From JAQYVZ01 sp035269105 (GTDB lineage: Bacteria > Desulfobacterota > Desulfuromonadia > Desulfuromonadales > BM103): 18,639 bases of DNA. Below, in pieces: positions 14,568-18,639 of the stretch. The DNA is taken from contig DATFJP010000310.1 in the NCBI GenBank assembly GCA_035269105.1, positions 1 to 18,639 on the forward strand. Reading direction: 5' to 3'. The first letter of the stretch is position 1. Each line of letters opens with the position of its first letter. The notes under the pieces were generated by a model. It saw only the letters and a program-made list of their open reading frames with translations. It was not told the origin of the DNA and made no database searches. Made by a program: the position numbers and the translations under genes.

Positions 14568-14876
14568 ATGGCGGTATTGCACATCAAACCCTCCGACCTC
14601 TATTTCAAGTACCGACGCAACAAGGCCGCACGCCGGCAGCCGAAGTTCACCGGCAAACCGGACCCGGCCCCCTACGACCGCGACGATCTTTACGACGTGA
14701 TCCCGATGCTGGAGGCGGTGATGCGGGAGCTCGATTGCCGTGAGGCGCAGGTTCTGCATCGTCTCGAAGAACTGGCCGGTGATGAGATGCCGCCTTTCAT
14801 TCAGAGCCGCGAGGATGTTTTCGATTTTCTGGTCAACGTTATGGGCGATATGCTGGATCGGAAGAAAGGCCGTTGA
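14568..14876 (+). CDS. Unrecognised 102-residue protein in the draTG operon
   Basis: I do not recognise this family. The protein is basic at the N-terminus (K-Y-R-R-N-K-A-A-R-R-Q-P-K-F), then has a helical acidic C-terminal part (D-D-L-Y-D-V-I-P-M-L-E-A-V-M-R-E-L and E-D-V-F-D-F-L-V-N-V-M-G-D-M-L). It has one cysteine, no signal peptide and no membrane segment. The ATG at 14568 follows GAAGGGGAAG, a good ribosome binding site; the frame is open further upstream inside draG but without plausible sequence. Its position between the Cys-tailed protein and the FKBP gene, at 17- and 48-base distances, suggests the same transcript. Confidence 0.75.
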   Translation: MAVLHIKPSDLYFKYRRNKAARRQPKFTGKPDPAPYDRDDLYDVIPMLEAVMRELDCREAQVLHRLEELAGDEMPPFIQSREDVFDFLVNVMGDMLDRKKGR

Positions 14877-14924
14877 AGAGACCGTCTGACCGGGTCTGGG
14901 GACTTGCGGAAGTGAGGAGTGAAA

Positions 14925-15353
14925 ATGCAGAAAGCCAAAACCGGAGATCAGGTGACCGTCCATTATATCGGCACCTTGGACAATGGCCGCATTTTCGATC
15001 AGCGGGAAGCCGACGACCCGCTGATTTTCAAGCTTGGCGCCGGCCAGGTTTTTCCGGCATTGGAAGAGCAGATTCTCGGCATGGCCATCGGCGAGACAAT
15101 CAATGTCCTTCTGTCGGCGGAACAGGCCTACGGCCCGCGCCTTAAAGAGAATCTGCTGTACGTTCCCCGCGAACTGTTCCCGCCGGAACAGGCTCTGGAG
15201 GTCGGACAAAAACTCCGCATCGAGTTGGCCGGTCGCGAGCAGCGGATCATGCGCATCCGTCGCGTTGATGATAACCAGGTCCTGCTGGACGGCAACCATG
15301 ATCTGGCCGGTTGCGGTCTGACCTTTGCTTTGCAGCTGGTGGCGATCGGCTGA
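14925..15353 (+). CDS. FKBP-type peptidyl-prolyl isomerase, SlyD/SlpA-like
   Basis: A cytoplasmic prolyl isomerase and probable chaperone of 142 residues. The FKBP core shows V-T-V-H-Y-I-G-T-L-D-N-G-R-I-F-D, the V-F-P-A-L-E-E-Q-I-L-G-M segment and the C-terminal L-L-D-G-N-H-D-L-A-G-C-G-L-T-F. The insert-in-flap domain (about residues 68-120, from A-E-Q-A-Y-G) identifies the SlyD/SlpA branch. The His/Cys-rich metal tail of E. coli SlyD is absent. ATG 14925 follows GAGGAG at five bases; a GTG at 14919 in the same frame is less likely. Its place behind draTG raises the possibility that it helps nitrogenase folding, as NifM (a parvulin) does elsewhere, but this is inference. Confidence 0.9.
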   Translation: MQKAKTGDQVTVHYIGTLDNGRIFDQREADDPLIFKLGAGQVFPALEEQILGMAIGETINVLLSAEQAYGPRLKENLLYVPRELFPPEQALEVGQKLRIELAGREQRIMRIRRVDDNQVLLDGNHDLAGCGLTFALQLVAIG

Positions 15354-15496
15354 AGAGAAGACCACGGCCGGCGTCCTCCCATGCCCGCGAAAGTCGCCTG
15401 CCTGACGGTCGTCATTGGCTGCTGCGCCGCCCGGGTTCTGCTGAGTGTGCCGCCCGCCGGAAATACTTCCTTCATAATGCTGTTGCCGGTCTCCGG

Positions 15497-15856
15497 TTAG
15501 ATTTTTTCCTGGGATCTGGCGCAGTCAATACAGAGCAGGGTGGCAGGATCAATCTGCAGCCGCTTTGCGGCGATTTCTTCATCGCATTTCACACAATAGC
15601 CGTATTCGTCCGCGAGCAGGCGAGCGAGCGCCTTAGAGATGCGCTGCAATTCAATCTCCGTTCGGCGGGTGGTGGCTTGGGCCATCGCCTGCTGCTGCAT
15701 GGCGTCCATCCGCGACAGTCGTCCCACCCGGCTCTGATCAAGTTCCACCGGCGATTGGTTGTCCGTCTCCTGCCCGCGGTCCCGGTCTCTCAGGATTTCG
15801 GCGCGACGCGCCTCAAGACGTTGCTTGTATGCTGTGAAATTCAAGTCCTTGCGCAT
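15497..15856 (-). CDS. DksA/TraR-family C4 zinc-finger protein
   Basis: A 119-residue member of the DksA/TraR family, whose members bind in the secondary channel of RNA polymerase, often together with ppGpp. An N-terminal coiled-coil-forming part (residues about 5-85; L-D-Q-S-R-V-G-R-L-S-R-M-D-A-M-Q-Q-Q-A) precedes the zinc finger with Cys88, Cys91, Cys109 and Cys112 and Y-G-Y-C-V-K-C-D-E-E-I. The usual tip residues of DksA (D-x-x-D-x-A) are not evident, so this may be a paralogue rather than DksA itself. The ATG at 15856 has AAGGAG six bases upstream; longer in-frame starts up to 16009 overlap the next gene and are rejected. It lies 52 bases after the EEP-family gene on the same strand and is probably cotranscribed. 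Confidence 0.88.
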   Translation of the reverse strand: MRKDLNFTAYKQRLEARRAEILRDRDRGQETDNQSPVELDQSRVGRLSRMDAMQQQAMAQATTRRTEIELQRISKALARLLADEYGYCVKCDEEIAAKRLQIDPATLLCIDCARSQEKI

Positions 15857-15908
15857 GCACAGCTCCTTTTGCGGCCTTATGGCTGATGGTTGCGGGTCAC
15901 CGACCGCT

Positions 15909-16706
15909 TCAGGGCTCCAGGCCGGCTGATATTTTCCGGGCATACTCCAGGCAGGAGCAGTGGGGTGGGCGCTGAATCTCCCGCTGTTCTTCCTCGACCA
16001 GGACGTCAAAATCGAGCATGATCGGCAAATGGTCGGAAAACGGCACCTTCAGAACCTGAAAATCATGCACCCTAATCTCCTGGCTGTGCAGCACGAAGTC
16101 GAGATGGCGGCGGGGATTCCAACTGGGAAAGGTCGCCAGATTGGCACGGTTGGCATTCTGCAAACCGGTTGCCGCCAGGAACAGATCAATTTCCCGTTCT
16201 CCCCACAGCAGGTTAAAATCTCCGGCCACCAGGCAGGGGCGGTCTGTGCTGCGAACCAGGTCATAGAGTACGCCGAGCTGGTGATGACGAACCTTCGCCC
16301 CCAGGGCCAGGTGGACCAGAAAGACCACCATATGCTCCAGCTCCAGCTCGATGACCAGCCGTTTCATGCCGCGATCGAAAAAATGGAACGTCTCATTGCG
16401 GATGCGATCGCGGGCCAGAAACGCGTTGCCCTGGCTCTTCATGACCGGCACATGCCGCCAGAAGGACCTTTGCCCGTACTTGACGGCATGCGAATGGTAG
16501 TGGCCCAGAGCTTCGGCGAGCACTTGCACCTGATTTTTACCGCCGGTGCGGTAGGATCCCTGGTCGACCTCGATCAGCCCGACCAGGTCCGGCTCCAGGT
16601 CGCGCAGGAACCCGGCTATCCGTTCCAGATTCCGCCGGGAGGGCCGGATGTAGCCTTGCATTTTCGCGCCGGTTGCATAACAGATGTTATAGAGAACAAA
16701 ACGCAT
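15909..16706 (-). CDS. Endonuclease/exonuclease/phosphatase-fold protein
   Basis: A 265-residue metal-dependent hydrolase of the EEP superfamily (DNase I/exonuclease III/phosphodiesterase fold). Catalytic signatures are Asn7 in L-Y-N-I, Glu46 in L-I-E-V-D, the V-H-L-A-L-G strand, Asp163 and Asn165 in G-D-F-N-L-L, and Asp225-His226 in F-S-D-H-L-P. There is no signal peptide, so a cytoplasmic nucleic-acid or phosphoester substrate is likely; the real substrate cannot be read from the sequence. The C-terminal tail adds C-S-C-L-E-Y. The ribosome binding site is weak (GTGAATTGA). It is upstream of the DksA-like gene on the same strand. Confidence 0.88.
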   Translation of the reverse strand: MRFVLYNICYATGAKMQGYIRPSRRNLERIAGFLRDLEPDLVGLIEVDQGSYRTGGKNQVQVLAEALGHYHSHAVKYGQRSFWRHVPVMKSQGNAFLARDRIRNETFHFFDRGMKRLVIELELEHMVVFLVHLALGAKVRHHQLGVLYDLVRSTDRPCLVAGDFNLLWGEREIDLFLAATGLQNANRANLATFPSWNPRRHLDFVLHSQEIRVHDFQVLKVPFSDHLPIMLDFDVLVEEEQREIQRPPHCSCLEYARKISAGLEP

Positions 16707-16895
16707 TCAATTCACTTTTAACGACCTGAAGGCCTGCCGTAAGCATGGGCAAGAAATCCTTGCCATGTGGTCATCGGCAGGGTTCTGGCGGGGCTCCTCA
16801 CCGTCGGAGTTGTACGGGTAAAACCGGGCAGAGGGAAATCCGGCGACTTGGAAAAGGCGAAGGGCCGGTCTCTCCGGGAAAGCGACAGGCGGCTG
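16707..16895. other. Gap with one small palindrome
   Basis: This 189-base stretch has no supported gene. GGCAAG (16748-16753) and CTTGCC (16759-16764) flank AAATC, and the outer bases CATGG/CCATG extend the symmetry imperfectly. No T run follows, so it may be an operator or a weak terminator for the gene at 16896. Confidence 0.35.
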
Positions 16896-17162
16896 CTACC
16901 CGCCTCCCTGCTTGGTAGGCGGGGTCTTTTCGATGTCGGCTTCGGCATCCAGCCTGCGCAGGGCGTCGAGGACCCGATCCAGAACATCCGGCGAGCCGCC
17001 ACCCATGTTTTCGTCGTCGGCGACTTCGAGCTCGCGGGCGTCATATTCCCAGCGTCTGAGAATTTGAATCTTCTGGTCCCGGGACAGAGACGCCTCGGCG
17101 AGAACATCCTCCGGCCGGGCGAAAACGCTGGTCGGATTCAAAAGGGCTTTTTTAATATCCAT
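16896..17162 (-). CDS. Small conserved-looking protein of unknown function
   Basis: An 88-residue soluble protein beginning M-D-I-K-K-A-L-L-N-P-T-S-V-F-A-R-P-E-D-V-L, with S-L-S-R-D-Q-K-I-Q-I-L-R-R-W-E-Y-D-A-R-E-L. It resembles hypothetical proteins I recall from many proteobacteria, but I know no function. It is helical, charged, has no cysteine and no signal peptide; the end K-T-P-P-T-K-Q-G-G-G looks disordered. AAGGAGGAC directly before the ATG at 17162 is a near-perfect ribosome binding site, and a TATAAT is positioned upstream, so high expression is likely. It is divergent from sodB. Confidence 0.85.
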   Translation of the reverse strand: MDIKKALLNPTSVFARPEDVLAEASLSRDQKIQILRRWEYDARELEVADDENMGGGSPDVLDRVLDALRRLDAEADIEKTPPTKQGGG

Positions 17163-17196
17163 GGTTGTCCTCCTTGCGGATTCGCATCATACAGAC

Positions 17197-17202
17197 ATTA
17201 TA
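17197..17202 (-). promoter_or_regulatory. -10 element of the 88-residue protein gene
   Basis: A perfect TATAAT on the minus strand lies 35 bases upstream of the ATG, preceded by TGTG. At 16-18 bp upstream no good -35 hexamer is seen (CGCATT or similar), so the promoter may depend on an activator or another sigma factor. Confidence 0.5.
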
Positions 17203-17258
17203 CACAAGGATTTTCCTGAATGCGGACTCGAGAAAAATCCTTTCCGCCGGCGAAGCCG

Positions 17259-17286
17259 TTGCATGTTCTTTTTTTAAGGTTAAAAT
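17259..17286 (+). promoter_or_regulatory. Candidate sigma-70 promoter of sodB
   Basis: TTGCAT (17259-17264), 16-bp spacer containing a run of seven T, and TAAAAT (17281-17286; five of six). Transcription would start near 17293, about 44 bases before the ATG. I saw no clear Fur or SoxR type palindrome. Confidence 0.45.
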
Positions 17287-17336
17287 CTCAGTCAGAGCCT
17301 TGGAGAGAGGCCTTCCCGCAACCAAAGGAGACAACC

Positions 17337-17927
<591 letters not shown>

Positions 17928-17993
17928 TGAATCGGTAAAATACGGCAGCGACTGTCAAGTCCAGGAAGATCCCGGAACTCCCCGGGTGGAGTG

Positions 17994-18639
17994 TTACCTT
18001 TCGGCGGCGGTGGTCTTTGTCTTTCTGCCCAGGCTGGCATGGCGCTGAAAGTTGAAACTGCCGACCGCCTGTTGAGCCACGCCGACCACCAAAAATGCCT
18101 CCGGGTCATGCTCGGCGACGATCGCCTTGAGGTCTTGCACCTGGGAGCGGCTGATGGTACAGAACAGCATGGTGAAGCTCCGGTCGGAATAACCGCCGGT
18201 CACCGCCCATTGGCTGATGCCGCGACCGAGATTGACCATGATCGCCTTCTTCAGGCCGTCGGGATTGGCGCTGACGATGGTCACCGTGCGCACCTGACTG
18301 ACACCTTCCAGAACGAAGTCCGCCGCCAGGCCGCTGATGAACAGCGCCAGCATGCCGAGCATGGCCAGCTCCCAGCCGAACACCAAGCCTGCCAGGACAA
18401 TGATCCCGCCGTCGAAATAGAAAAAGGTCTGGCTCAAAGGGTAGCCGGTTCTGGCATTGAGAATGCGGGCCGGAATCACGGTTCCGCCGAAGGTGCCGCC
18501 GTAGCGGAACACGATCCCCACGCCGAGGCCGAAGAACAATCCGCCGTAAATGGCATTCAGCAGAAGGTCCTCGGTGATCGGAAATGTTTTGAGCGTCCCC
18601 GGCAACACAGCGCTGAAAAAGTCGGCGGATACCGAGAAG
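17994..18639 (-). CDS. YitT-family membrane protein with DUF2179 domain, 5' end cut off
   Basis: The reading frame is open to the right edge (F-S-V-S-A-D-F-F-S-A-V precedes the GTG at 18608), so the N-terminus with further membrane spans lies outside the window. The visible part has G-G-L-F-F-G-L-G-V-G-I-V-F-R-Y-G-G-T-F-G-G-T, typical of YitT, two more hydrophobic segments (I-I-V-L-A-G-L-V-F-G and M-L-G-M-L-A-L-F-I-S-G) and a soluble C-terminal domain (T-V-T-I-V-S...G-G-Y-S...M-L-F-C-T-I-S-R-S-Q) of the DUF2179 type. The family is widespread; the transported substrate, if any, is unknown. The 66-base gap to sodB contains no strong terminator. Confidence 0.88.
   Translation of the reverse strand, partial: FSVSADFFSAVLPGTLKTFPITEDLLLNAIYGGLFFGLGVGIVFRYGGTFGGTVIPARILNARTGYPLSQTFFYFDGGIIVLAGLVFGWELAMLGMLALFISGLAADFVLEGVSQVRTVTIVSANPDGLKKAIMVNLGRGISQWAVTGGYSDRSFTMLFCTISRSQVQDLKAIVAEHDPEAFLVVGVAQQAVGSFNFQRHASLGRKTKTTAAER

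Noticed and set aside
15381..15500. A 39-codon hydrophobic plus-strand open frame after the FKBP gene
   Set aside because: No ribosome binding site, overlaps the 3' end of the opposite DksA-like gene by four bases, and has no recognisable signal-peptide layout.

Overview
The window is GC-rich, densely coded chromosomal DNA. Gene content and order suggest a free-living, nitrogen-fixing, anaerobic or microaerophilic bacterium of the Desulfuromonadales/Geobacter type (former Deltaproteobacteria). This rests on recalled protein resemblance (mfd followed by two parvulin-type chaperones, a PilZ protein, pdxA and uvrA; a draT-draG pair; an Fe-type superoxide dismutase), not on a database search. I see no tRNA, rRNA, CRISPR array, transposase or prophage.

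Positions 1-6256 (+ strand): the 3' part of nadA (quinolinate synthase), then mfd (transcription-repair coupling factor) followed closely by two exported parvulin/SurA-type folding factors, ending at a bidirectional terminator. Positions 6290-10822: a convergent PilZ gene (c-di-GMP sensing), then pdxA (pyridoxal phosphate synthesis) and uvrA (excision repair). mfd and uvrA act in the same repair pathway. Positions 10840-11928: a divergent pair, a two-repeat protein of unknown function (-) and a four-zinc-ribbon protein (+), fired from overlapping promoters that share a -10 region.

Positions 11955-12128 (-) hold the most interesting item. A 29-codon membrane-peptide frame ends in TGA. If that TGA is read as selenocysteine, the frame continues to give a 57-residue protein with a T-U-L-S-G-N-C motif. 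A hairpin whose loop begins with G lies about 24 nt after the TGA, where a bacterial SECIS element is expected. The gene has its own promoter and ribosome binding site, and the second stop lies close to the shared terminator. I propose a small membrane-anchored selenoprotein that ordinary gene callers would truncate or miss.

Positions 12226-15353 (+): a sigma-54 promoter with GG-N10-GC spacing and an upstream palindrome precede draT and draG, the ADP-ribosylation switch that turns nitrogenase off and on. Three more genes follow at short spacing: a small helix-turn-helix protein with a Cys-rich tail, an unrecognised 102-residue protein and a SlyD-like FKBP prolyl isomerase. This may be an extended nitrogenase-control operon.

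Positions 15497-18639: a minus-strand pair (DksA/TraR-type zinc-finger protein and an endonuclease/exonuclease/phosphatase-fold protein), a small conserved-looking protein of unknown function divergent from sodB, and a YitT-type membrane protein cut by the right edge.
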